A DNA stretch of 64,000 bases from contig PUFA01000690.1 in NCBI GenBank assembly GCA_003508835.1, positions 49,676-113,675 of the forward strand, given 5' to 3'. The notes under the pieces were generated by a model, which saw only the letters and a list, made by a program, of their open reading frames with translations, ran no database searches and was not told the DNA's origin. This stretch comes from Eonycteris spelaea (Eukaryota; Chordata; Mammalia; Chiroptera; Pteropodidae). The position numbers were made by a program, and so were the translations under genes. Below are positions 36,430-47,400 of this stretch, piece after piece; the first letter of the stretch is position 1; every line of letters starts with the position of its first letter.

Positions 36430-37691
36430 GTACTACTTGATTTATGACTCTGGAGACCGCCACTGTCTCCTCTGTGCTTATCATGACAAGGCCTGCTTCT
36501 CCCTGACCATCCCCTTCAACCACGAGACCCATCCCCGTGAGTATCACAGCTCAGACTCTGCTCCGGGGCCCTGTGGCTCCTCAGCAGACACCGGCCAGCC
36601 CATGAAAACACCCACACTGGCCAGACCACCACCTCTTCTTCTCTTCTTCTCCTAGAAGCAGCTTGTTTGAGTACTTCAATGACAACAGGAATATGAAGAA
36701 GTTCAAGGACCCATGTGCGTGTGTGGATGGGGATGATTGGGCATGGAAAGGGGGCATGAAGGAGTCAGTATGGGCCCAGGATGTGGCTACCCTGACCTCA
36801 TTCTCCTTTACATACAGACCTGCGGGTCCAGCTGCTGAAGCATACAAACATGACATTGTGTGCTCCCTTTGTGTGGTTGCCCAAACTCAGCATGACATCA
36901 GCTCCTTCGTGGTGGACATGTGGTTCCAGACGGTGAGCACCTGCTTCCTCCCTCAGCAGGCCAAGGAGGATGCAGGTGGGTAAGCGGTGTAAGTGGTGAC
37001 CGAGACCTGGGCTCTTCCCTTTCAGGAAAGGATGCTCTGCTTCTCTGTCTATGGCGTGTTCAAGGAAAGTGAGTGTGTAGAACCCTCCCCAGATTTCCCG
37101 TTGCTCACTCCCTCCGGCTGGTCTTCCTCTCAGAATTCTCCCAGCTTCTCTGATCCTTCCTTTTCCTTCCTGTCCCCTTGGAATTGCCTGCCTCCACTCT
37201 GCCCCAAAATCCAGGTCTGACCTACATCCATGCCTGCACAACTCGTGTCAAGGGCATCCACTGTGGAGTTGAAGGCTGTCATCCTAGAAGCTTACCTCTT
37301 AATGTTACTTAAACTCTTAAGTTTAATGGTGCAGTTGCTTAAACTCTTAATGTCTTCATTTGCAAATGGGTTAATAATATCCACATCTTTGTAGCCATGA
37401 AAAGTGAATCAAGCGAATTTGTGAAGTGGTGGTCCAGGGCCAGCACATCCTGGGAGCAGATTGCTCTCTATTGCTCTCCTTATTTCCCTGACACAACTGA
37501 CTCCAGTGTACAGTTGTCCCCTTTGGCATAAGTATCAAACCAGAACATGACTGGGAATGCTGTGTGAGCGTTTGAAGAAGCATTTGGGACTCTAAAGGGC
37601 TGTTGTTGTGTTGTCGAAGTGGAGGGAAGGTCTCGGGTTCTGTGCGTGCCTTCGCCCGGACCTTCATCACTACCCCTGCCAGTAGTTCCAG
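36430..37691 (+). CDS. NXF3: NXF3 exons 13-17 (NTF2-like domain), frameshifted
   Basis: Exon 13 (36430-36536): [20 protein letters not shown] and ACFSLTIPF, one base short. Exon 14 (36656-36714): [19 protein letters not shown]. Exon 15 (36818-36932): [11 protein letters not shown], then after a missing base DIV to [13 protein letters not shown]. Exon 16 (37026-37068): [14 protein letters not shown]. Exon 17 (37620-37691): EGRSR, then after a missing G the frame [18 protein letters not shown]. The domain pairs with NXT1 in NXF1. Each lesion is a single-base deletion, several in short homopolymers. Confidence 0.87.
37340..37480 (-). repeat. MIR fragment in NXF3 intron
   Basis: 'cttaatgtcttcatttgcaaatgggttaataatatcc' is reverse-oriented MIR wording. 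Confidence 0.6.
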
Positions 37692-37819
37692 GTGAGTCTT
37701 GTGCTGTAGATGGAACACCCAGCCCAATCTGGGCTCACGGGTGTGGGAATGTGTGGTGCAAGTCCTTGGGGTTTCCTCAGTTTGTGGGAAGCCAACAGGT
37801 AGATCCAAGGGAAGTCCAG

Positions 37820-37965
37820 CACAGGGTTTGAGAGCATAGAATTATACCGTAGTGAAGTCACATCATCTCTCTGTGACACAGTGTCTTCGTCTCGAAATGG
37901 GATTAGAATGTCCTCCCCCTTGGGCTGTTTTACAGAATAAATGCGTTGAGGTTAAACTTGCAATT
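37820..37965 (-). repeat. MIR fragment in NXF3 intron
   Basis: 'acacagtgtcttcgtctcgaaatgggattagaatgtc' and 'ttttacagaataaatgcgttgaggttaaac' match reverse-oriented MIR. Confidence 0.55.
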
Positions 37966-38159
37966 TTAATGAAGCTGTTAGACAATCTTTCCAAAGGTGG
38001 GCCCTGTGGAGGGGTAGAGCTAGCAGCCAAGGAATCTGGACACGCATAGTCAGAGTATGGAAGAGATTGGTTGATGAGTGGCAGTGGGGGCGAGATCATT
38101 CTCAGGGGTGTGGGGTGGTCTGTCCTTCCATCAGCTGTCTGGTCCCATTTTTCATCCAG

Positions 38160-38939
38160 TCTGTGCATCATGAATGATGAGCTTTGTGAGGGACGCCACC
38201 CCAAGGAGTCTCGAGTGAGTTCTCCATCCAAGTGCCTACACCCATCACCGCTCCCTGCCCACCTTCTCCCAGGAGCAGCAGGAAATGGGCAGGCTTTCTC
38301 CACCCAATCTGGATGAATCTCCAGTGTCTCAGAAGTGAGTACTGGGTATGCATGGGGATAGGAGGGAGCTGGGGTGGGGAGCAGAGGAGTGAATAGTGGG
38401 AACTTGCAGTTAATCGTTTTGCTTGTTTGTTTCCCTCATCGGTGTGAATGTTTCACCCTCAGTGAATATAAGCCGCCTAGTTGTTTTGAACATATGCGTA
38501 CTCCTTTATGAATTTCATGGGCCTCATTCCTTTAATGACTGACATTTGGGTTTCAGGAGTTATTCCCACTACACACTGTGCCGCAGGGCTTATTCCCCTG
38601 CATATGTCACAGTAAACCTGGAGGCATGTTTCTGTCGCATAGATTAAGCAATGGCAATGTGCTGTCAGGGAGTGTCCACTTTGGTCCTAATGAATGTCAC
38701 CTGCCCTTCCTCCACCCCAGATGCCTTCATGACAATGACTGGGTCTACACCAGAGCTGCAGAGGTGGCTTGCAAGGTGAGGTCTGGAATTCAGGCCAAGA
38801 TGTATAGAGGCCGGGCAGTCCGGGAATGGGACTCCAGGATATTGGCAGTGCTGATCTCCCAACTCCTTCCCTTTCCTTCCTCGAGGCCAAGCACGAGATC
38901 CCAGACGAGGCCCATCCACAGGCTGATCCAGGATCCTGA
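38160..38939 (+). CDS. NXF3: NXF3 exons 18-20 (UBA-like C-terminus), frameshifted
   Basis: Exon 18 (38160-38334): SLCIMNDEL, then several small deletions (around 'gagctttgtg', 'gccaccccaag', 'cttctcccag', 'aatgggcag'), with QAFSTQSG at the end. Exon 19 (38721-38775): CLHDNDWVYTRAAEVACK. Exon 20 (38886-38939): AKHEIPDEAHPQADPGS and TGA. In NXF1 this UBA-like fold contacts nucleoporin FG repeats. Borders are GT/AG. Confidence 0.82.
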
Positions 38940-39144
38940 GAACGTGGTCCCGACAAGAAACCCTTGGGTGCCATTTTCATCCTCATCATCTTTCTTGTTT
39001 TCTCTTCACTCTGAGTATGCCCCTGTGATGGAGCCAGGAGGTCTGCTTGCAACATTGGGCAGCCAATGCTTAAGTGACACTCATCTACCCAGAGGGTCAG
39101 TTGCTCTGTTTGTCCCATCCAGGATCCCTGATTCTTTTCATAAT

Positions 39145-39325
39145 AAAAACGACATTTCATGTTATGTCAAATCCCTGCAGAATCCATTTGAGACAAGCAT
39201 TATTAACACTGGTCTACAGAGGAGGGAAGGGAAAGTCAGAGAGGGTCAATGAGTTCTGGGGAACAGTGGGGCAGAGACCCAAATCCTGGAACTCCCTAAA
39301 ACCCAGGCCCTGTGTGCTCCCGATG
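39145..39325 (+). repeat. MIR element downstream of NXF3
   Basis: 'attattaacactggtctacagaggagggaagggaaagtcagagagggtcaatgag' is a sense MIR core and 3' part. Confidence 0.7.
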
Positions 39326-39329
39326 GCCG

Positions 39330-40385
39330 TGTGACTGCCGATGTGGTGATGTTCTGTTACCCTCGTAAACACGAAGGTTGTTGCCTTTGTCCCCAGTGTA
39401 TTAGTGAAAAATTTTTAGGCAAAAACAGTAGTACTTTCTTAGCCATACAAATCTGTTTAAATTTTATAACAATCCATTTGGGGGAAAACAGCAGTAAAGA
39501 GCACATGAAAACCTGGGAAGTAAAAATTACACACATACAGATGACATTAGATAAATATCCTTGACATAAAAAGAAATCAGTATAGAGTTCAGGAATTGAA
39601 ATTAACCTAGTATTGTTATTAAAACAATAGGAATGACCCACCAATGTATGAAAAGTTATCCAACCAAGCAAGTGTAAAAACACAAGTGCAAATATTGAGA
39701 TAAAATGCTAAATGAGAAAAGAAAGCTGAAGATTGTTATTTTCAGGAAAGCACACTGTATGTGTGTATACTGTGTATATGAATTGCATAAAGCCATTACT
39801 CATAAAAGTACAGTATGTCAGGTAAAAACATGTGGAAATGCCATACTCTGAGAGGCAGGCAGTTTCTTTTTTACCTCTGTGTCCCTTCTTTCTTGTGTGC
39901 ACGACAACTAAGATTTTGGAAGATAGAGAATCATTTGTATGAGGAAAGCCCTTCGGGGTCAGTTCTGGAATGTTCCAGAGGTTGCCCTTCCCCTATACCC
40001 AGAAGCAAAGTGAGAGGACGTGGGTTTAGATGGAGGGGCTGCCATGGTGGCCCTCGAAGGGGAAGGCGCTGATAAGAATTTAGCCCTTCAGCCTTGCAGC
40101 TCCCAGGCAGCTCTCAGGATGCTGCTGTCTGCAGCTGAGGACCAGGAGTGCTCTTTGGTCAGAACCTCCCCCGTTCATGAGAGGCCAGACCGAGCCCAAC
40201 ACTTTTCTGCTTACTTCATCTCTATTCTCTGTATTCGCTTCCTGTATTCCTCACCCTCAGTGGGGTCCACACCTAACTTTGTTCTAACTGGCAGTGTCAT
40301 CCCCACTCCTATCATACACACTCTGGATGGATGGCAGGAATAATAATATAAAAATAATAATCAAAACAATAACAACAATAGTAAA
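39330..40385. other. Intergenic DNA downstream of NXF3
   Basis: AT-rich sequence to about 39860, then a GC-rich patch (40000-40080). No exon or repeat family could be assigned. Confidence 0.4.
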
Positions 40386-40389
40386 AGAT

Positions 40390-40500
40390 ACCAATAATTG
40401 TTTACATAGTGCATAAATTACTTGGTCAAGATCATGCAACTAACAAGTAATGGTTCCCAGAACCCAATCTAGGCCCTTCTGTTCTAAAATCCCCCTCCCT
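40390..40500 (+). repeat. MIR 3' fragment
   Basis: 'cttggtcaagatcatgcaactaacaagtaatggttcccagaacccaatctagg' is the sense 3' part of a MIR. Confidence 0.6.
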
Positions 40501-40859
40501 GTTTATACATTGAGTGTTCTTCTTTGTTAGGCCAGAGGCCAGCACAGGGGAAGGGATTCGCCCAAGATCTTGTAGTCAGTTGATGGATCTTTCACTGGGA
40601 CACATGTTTGATGACTCCCATCTTCTGTCTCTCCAGCTCACCAGTTATTCTTTCTCTTCCGTACTATTTCTCCTTCCTGGGGCTCAGTAAGAAATGGCTT
40701 CCCCCATGTCAAACCGGAAGGAAAATGAGACAAGAAAGCATGAGGAAAAAGAAAATGAAGAGATGGGATGAAAGTTCACTTCTTGCTACTACGTTTCCAG
40801 ATGCTGTTTCAAATCTTCTATTTAATGGTACAGAAGAGGCGCAGTGAGCTGGAAGTAAT

Positions 40860-41060
40860 ACACCTCAAAGTCCTACTATGTGCCCGACATTCCTTTGGCT
40901 TTTCTCCTTCTTTGCTTACCACAAGTCTGTGAAAAAGGCACCCTTAGTCCCATTTTACAGATAACCAATCTCCGACTCACAGAGGTGCATAAATTTTCCA
41001 GGGTCAAACATCTACCCCTTGCCCTCTGCACAAGCCATCCGGCAGCCTTCCATTTAGATG
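40860..41060 (+). repeat. MIR element
   Basis: 'tactatgtgcccgacattcc', 'cccattttacagataaccaatctccgactcacagaggtgcataa' is a nearly full-length sense MIR. Confidence 0.8.
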
Positions 41061-41309
41061 AAGGATTTCCAGGGTTAAGGACTGATAGTAGGAACTCCCC
41101 TGATGTGAAACCTGGGCTGTCATGCTTCCATTAGGCCTGAAGAAGATGGTGGGGATGAAATCCTGCCCAGTGGACTAAAGAGGCTTGCGTGTGGGAGTCA
41201 TATGGACTGTTTGATTCCTGAGGTGTTGACTGAATCCGGGAAGCTTACAAAAGCTATTGCCCTTTGGAAAGGGAACTTGAATGATAAGATATTAACGTGT
41301 ACAATTATT

Positions 41310-41470
41310 ACACGAAAGGCATTTTAACATTTTACCTCATTTAACAACTCCATCAAAACTATAATTGTTCAGATAAAGGAACTGAAGTTAAAAGGTAAGT
41401 AACATGACCTAGAGAAACAAACGTATAAACTGCTGATACAGGACTCAAAACCTGAAATGACACAAAATAT
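41310..41470 (+). repeat. MIR element
   Basis: 'acattttacctcatttaacaactc' and 'cagataaaggaactgaagttaaaaggtaagtaacatgacct' match sense MIR. Confidence 0.65.
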
Positions 41471-42212
41471 TAGGCTTTTATTCTTTTGTCCTTTGAGCTT
41501 ACATTTTCTATATCTCAAAGCATTATTATTCAGTTGCTCTTTTTAAAACAATGCACTGAAGTATTATTTAAATGTTTAAAATCACCATAAAGTATAAAAT
41601 GCAATGTTAATAGCAAAAGTTAAAAATCAAATTGCATGGGAAAAGTTGAGGAAATTATTTACCACCTATATTCTGACATAGGACTTATATAATTGATACG
41701 TGAAAGCTTCTATACAATAGAGATAGGTCCACGATACCAGAGAGAATGTACATATAAAGCAATATAAATCCACAATAAACACTTGAAAATATGCCAACTG
41801 AGACAAATAAAAATGAATTAAGTGAAACTGCGAACTCGTAAATATAATGTAGAATATGATTTAATTCTGCAAATAAATATATATCAACATGAGTGTATGT
41901 GTGTGATTATACGTAGGTGCATTAGACACTGAGGAAATTATGGAAGAGAAGCACAAATATATTAACAGATATATCTGTATTATGGTGGACAAAAAGGGGG
42001 CTTATAGGGGAGAATAATTTCGGTTTCTAAATATACATTCCTATATTATTAAATAATTGATGACCAGCATAAATTATTAATTGGTAATCTGAAAGGTTAC
42101 TAAAATAAAAAATTTTAAACAATAAACTGCAAATCAAGTCACAAAACGATAATGCAAAAATACACTTACCGACTTAGGAATATCTTAATATACTGCTGTG
42201 TAGGAATACCAC
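41471..42212. other. AT-rich intergenic DNA
   Basis: No gene. Parts resemble old L1 or DNA-transposon relics, without a diagnostic segment. Confidence 0.4.
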
Positions 42213-43180
42213 ATTTAAAAAGTTTCTCAGATAATTAAATGTGTGGGATTTTTTTTAAATTTCCATGTTTGTAGGATTTAAAATACAGAATTCCTAAAAA
42301 AATAAAAGATTAGAACTATAAATAATTGTAAACCAATTATAAATACGATGCTTTTATATTCTCTGCTCTGGAAATAATTTCACTGTGTTATGATTAAGGT
42401 TTTTTGGGAAAAGAAGCAGATCAGAACAATTTAGTTGACAGTGTTTCTGCGTGTTGTGGGGGGGCGGTAGCGGTGTGTTTCTATTTCTCAAACTTCTTCA
42501 CAATTATCCACACACTACCTTGCGCAGCTTTCTACTCAGTTCACCTGCAGGCTGAACTTCCAGCCCTAGAGCTTAAGATCCAGGATGGACTTGAATATAG
42601 AAGGCCTGCTGCCCGTGTGGCAGAAAGCCCAGAAAACTTTGACTTATACAATGGGATCCATGCATTTCTCACACTCCTTCCAAATCCCCTACGCTTTACC
42701 AAGTCCCTTAGCTGAGATTTTCACACCTGCAATTCTGACTCTGATCCCCACATGACCACTTTCTTCATTTCTTATGGATTATTTTTTTCCCAATGAAGAG
42801 GCATAATTTTTAGAAAAGAAACAAAATATTTTCTTCAAGTAGATTACAAAAAATAAGTACAGCGTGATCTCGAATCTCTTTGTAAAAGTCATATGTGTAT
42901 AAAGAGACTGAGAGAAGATACTTAGTTTTGCTTCCTGCTTACCCCGCATCTACTCTCAGTTTATTAATGTGTATTGGGTCTACTTTATGCTAGGCACTGT
43001 CAGCCAATTCCTTATCTGCATCCCAATCTACCCTCTCTAGATCTGTAGACTTGCATAACTGGAAATGTTCACAGAGAGCAAAACGAATAGTGTGCACCCC
43101 ATAGGGTTGCGAGGCATGACCTCAAAAGGACTCCATGTTAAGCAAGGTTACTCCAAGCCTGGGATCCCAGCATCAAAACA
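42213..43180 (+). repeat. Direct repeat flanking NXF3, right copy
   Basis: Co-linear with 25182-26158 in the same orientation, apparently about 95% identical apart from small indels, and sharply ending at 'catcaaaacag' (followed here by 'ccatcttg' and in the left copy by 'gaaatgat'). The two copies are about 17 kb apart and enclose the whole NXF3 locus. Confidence 0.9.
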
Positions 43181-43204
43181 GCCATCTTGTTATTACTGTT
43201 TAAT

Positions 43205-43335
43205 CATTACAGGTGCCAGTTTTTGAATTCCCATTATATGTCAAGCACTGTGATAACCTCATCATATGTTATTTAATTCTCAGAAATATCCTGAGAGGGT
43301 GTTATGTTAATTTATAGATGAAATACATAAGACAG
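43205..43335 (+). repeat. MIR element
   Basis: 'attatatgtcaagcactgtgataacctcatcatatgttatttaattctcagaa' is the sense MIR core. Confidence 0.75.
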
Positions 43336-44425
43336 AAAAGGCTGGGTTATGCTGTGGCAATAGACAATCCTCAAATCTCAGTGGTTTACTCTTCACTTAT
43401 ACTGCATGCTCATGGCAGGTACATGTCCATCACAGAATGGTGGATATTGCGAGGTCTGAGCGATCCTTATGGGAATGACTTAGAGGGCCGAACTGACAGA
43501 GTAGCCATCATCTAGAAACTTGTGAGTGACTGTGCCTGAGGGGAAGAGGACCCCGGAGTGACTCAAGCCAACAGCCATGTGTTCTGGCCCAGAAATAACA
43601 CATGTCACTCACAGCCCCATCCAAATAAAGGAGGTCAGAAAGTGCAGTTCTACCAGGTGCCTAGAACAGGAGAGAAATGGAAACCCTTGGCCAACAGCAC
43701 TACTGACTACCACATGATGGAACTGATGCTCAGAAATACTGGTATTGCCTGAAATCACATAGGCAGTAAGTGACAGGCCACATTCCACACCTAGGATTTC
43801 AAAGTCCATGCTCTTTTCCTTCCTTCTACGTTGTTTACTATCCTCTTAAATAAAGTTCGTATATACTTATAACAGAAATTCCTTTACTTCAATGCTGCAA
43901 TTCCATCTCCGTTAATCGCCTGACATTCCAGCAACTGAATTGAATGGGCATGATAGACTTGATTAAATCCCCAGTATTGGTAAACCACAGGTCTCTTCCA
44001 AGTAAATAAATTTATTGGCTATCTGGATATCCATGCTATTCAAGGATACAAATTATAAAAGAAAAGCTGATGGTAGATGAAAAGACTGTTGGTTTTTAAA
44101 AATAATTAATAAAAATAATCTCATGCTTTCCATATTGTCGAGGAAAAAAATAATAAGCAAAAATTAATGAAATTGATAACATGCAAAAGAGTCAAATAAA
44201 AATGCTGGGTGTCAGTGCTTTCAAATATAAGAAAATAAAGAAACCTCTGGAAAATGAGTCACTTTGGGATGAAAAAGTTGTCATGCTTGCACTTATGGTA
44301 AAGATGTAAAAGATAAGGCAGTATGAAAAATATATGCTGATAATTTGAAAATTTATATTAAGTCTAGGAAAAATATAATCTTTTATACCAAAAATAAAAA
44401 ATGCTCATATTAAGAGTAGTCTTGA
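43336..44425. other. Intergenic DNA, nothing recognised
   Basis: No splice-bounded open frame. AT-rich from 43830. Confidence 0.4.
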
Positions 44426-44429
44426 TGAA

Positions 44430-47400
44430 GAATGCATAAAAAGACAAAATCACTGGTCAATCTTAACTATAGAAATGCAAAAAAAAAATAGAAAAGAAAA
44501 TAGCAAACTAAACCTAGCAATGGCTAAAAGAGATGATACAGCATGACAAAGTTGTATTTATCTCAAATTTGCAATGTTGGTTTAACATTAGGAAAGCCAT
44601 AATGTAATTCAACACATTAAGATAAAGGAGTAAGGAAAAGAAGGTATCACAAACATTCCAGAAAAAAGTCATACAAAAAAATTCATCAACTGATCAAGAT
44701 CAAGATTAAACAACAGTAATAGCTCTCAACTAACCAGGAATAGAAAGATATATTTTTTTCTTTTTATTTTTTTTAATTTTTATTTTTCAAATAGAATTGA
44801 CACTCAGTATTATTTTATATTAGTTTCCAGGTGTACAGCGTAGTGGTTAGATGTTAAACAATCTATGAACTGATCCACCCAATTAGTCTAATATCCACCT
44901 GGTGCTATACATAGTTATTACAATATTATTGACTATATTCCCTATGCTGTAATTTACATCCCCATAACTGTTTTGTAACTACCAATTTGTACTTCTTAAT
45001 TCCTTCACCTTTTTCACTCAGCCACCCAACTCCCCTCCCATCTGGCTATGACCAGTTTGTTCTCTGTATCTATGAGTCTGTTTTCGTTTTGTTTGTTCGT
45101 TTATTTTGTTCCTTAGGTTCCATCATATGGCATTTGTCTTTTTCTGTATGATTAGTTCACTTGGCATGATACCTTCTAGGTCCATCCATGTTGCAAATGG
45201 AAAATTTTCACTTTTAATGGCTGAGTACTATTCCTTTGTATATATGTACCACCTCTTCTTGATCCAATTGTCTCCGTATCTTGGCTATTGTAAATAGTTC
45301 TGCTGTGAACATCGGGGTGCATAGACCTTTTTGAATGAGTCTTTTGGTTTTCCTTGGGTAAATACCTGGAAGTGGAATTGCTGGGTCATAAGTTAGTTCT
45401 GTTTTTAATTTTTTGAGGAACCTCCAAACTGTTTTCCATAGTGGCTATACTAATTTTCAATCCCACCAACAGTGCACAAAGGTTCCCTTTCCTCCACATT
45501 GTCTCCAACACTTGTTGTGTGATTTATTGATGATAGCCATTCTGACAGGTGTGAGATGACATCTAATTGTCGTTAATTTGCATTTCTCTGATGATTAGTG
45601 ATGTTGTGCATCTTTTCATATGTCTATTGACCTTTTGTGTGTCCTTTTCGGAGAAATGACTATTCAGATTCTTGGTCCATTGTTTAATTGGATTGTTTGG
45701 TTTTTGGTTTTGAGTTGTATGAGTTCTGTATAAATTTTGGATATTAACCCTTCTCGAATGTATCATTGGTAAATATCTTCTCTCATTCAGTAGGTTGTCC
45801 TTTTCATTTTGGTGAAGGTTTCCTTTGCTGTGCAAAACCATTTTTTTGATGGAGTCCCATTTGTTTCTTTTTTCTTTCGTTTCCCATGTCCTAGGAGATA
45901 TATCAGAAAAAAATTAATAACAGCAATGTCAGAGAATTTACTGCCTATGTGTTCTTCTAGGAATTTTATGATTTGGGGTCTTACATTTAAATCTTTAATC
46001 CATTTTGAGTTTATTCTTGTATACTGTGTAAGAAGGTAGTCCAGTTTCATTTTTTTTGCATGTCTAAATCCAGTTTTTCCAACATCATTTATCGAATAGA
46101 TTGTCTTTACCTCATTGTATATTCTTGCCTCCTTTGTCATGTATAAAATGACCATATATAGGCATGGCTTTATTTCTGGGCTCTCTATTCTGTTCCATTG
46201 ATCTATATGTCTGTTTTATGCGGTACCGTGTTGTTTTGATTACTATAGCCTTGTAGTATAGATTGATATCAGGTAGCATGATACCTCTGACTCTGTTCTT
46301 TCTTCTCAAGATCGCCATGGCTATCTGGGATCTTATATGGTTCCATATAAGTTTTTGGATTATTTCTTCTAGTTCTCCCAAAAAGGCCATCGATGGTTTG
46401 GTAAGGATTGCATTGAATCCAGATTGCTTTGGGTAGTATGGACATTTTAATGATGTTAATTCTTATCCATGAGTACGGTATATGATTCTATTTATTTGTA
46501 TCTTCTTGAAATTCTTTTTTCAATGATATTTTTTGAGGACAGGTCTTTGACCCCCTTTGTTAAATTTATTCCTGGGTTTTATTTTTGATGCAATTGTAAA
46601 TGGTATTATTTTGTTGATTTCTCTTTTTGATGGTTTTATGGTGTTTAGAAATGCAACCAATTTCTGAATATTAATTTTGTATGCTGCTACTTTACTGAAT
46701 TCATTTATCAGTTCTAACAGTTTTTTGGTGGCATCTTTAGGGTTCTCTCTATATGTATCATGCCATCTGCAAACAATGACAGTTTTTCTTCTTCCTTTCC
46801 AATTTGGATGCCTTTTATTTATTTTTCTTTGATTGCCGTGGCTAGGACTTCCGATACTATGCTGAATAGAAGTGGTAAAAGTGGACATCCTTGTCTTATT
46901 CCTGACCTTAAGGAAAATGTTTTTAGCTTTTCCCCGTTGAGTATGATGCTAACTGTAGGTTTGTCATATATGGCCTTTATTATGTTGAGGTATGTTCCCG
47001 CTAGTCCCACTTTGCTGAGACTTTTTATCATAAATGGATGGTGGATTTTGTCAAATGCTTTTTCTGCACCTATCGATATGATCATATGATTTTTATCTTT
47101 CATTTTGTTTGTTCGGTATATCATGTTCATTGACTTGCAGATATTGAACCAACTTTGCGTCCTAGGAATAAATCCAACTTGATTATGGTGTAAGATCTTT
47201 TTAAGGTATTGCTGTATTCGGTTTGCTAACATTTCAGTGAAGATTTTGCATTTATTTTCATGAGGGATGCCAGCATATAATTTTCTGTGATGTCTTTGTC
47301 TGGTTTTGGAATTGGGGTAATTGTGGCCTCATAAAAAGTTAGGGAGCTTTTCCTCCACTTGAAGTTTTTGGAATAGTTTGAAAAGAATAGGTAGGTGTTA

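Larger units (their letters stand above)
29023..38939 (+). pseudogene. NXF3: NXF3 ortholog locus, twenty exons, frame broken from exon 10
   Basis: NXF3 belongs to the TAP/NXF family of nuclear mRNA export factors. Unlike NXF1, human NXF3 is reported to leave the nucleus by a CRM1-dependent route. Twenty exons with GT/AG borders translate to NXF3 in order: N-terminal region (SSHQQQDGD), RRM (WFKITV to FVTPSD), shortened LRR region, NTF2-like domain ([10 protein letters not shown]) and UBA-like end (DNDWVYTRAA). Exons 1-9 are open and in phase. Exons 10, 11, 13, 15, 17 and 18 carry net deletions; read literally, the frame stops at 36115-36117, giving about 344 residues without the NTF2-like domain. 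The canonical start codon is AGG; the start chosen is an upstream in-frame ATG. It is a pseudogene, a truncated gene, or an intact gene with assembly deletions. Identity to NXF3 over NXF2/NXF5 rests on the N-terminus and the LRR shortening. Confidence 0.85.

Noticed and set aside
36798..38303. Minus-strand open frames of 145-157 codons across the NXF3 3' half
   Set aside because: They are opposite NXF3 exons and introns and carry no family features.
39142..39147. AATAAA as the NXF3 polyadenylation signal
   Set aside because: It is 200 bases past the stop, which is possible, but it sits at the edge of a MIR and no downstream GU-rich element stands out. Not enough to call.
38578..39252. 224-codon plus-strand open frame as an independent gene
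   Set aside because: It runs through introns of the NXF3 3' end, in a frame differing from exons 19 and 20, and shows no recognised domain.
25182..43180. The two 970 bp direct repeats as LTRs of one large provirus
   Set aside because: They contain an internal MIR, lack TG...CA ends and polyadenylation structure, and enclose NXF3 exons and no retroviral genes.
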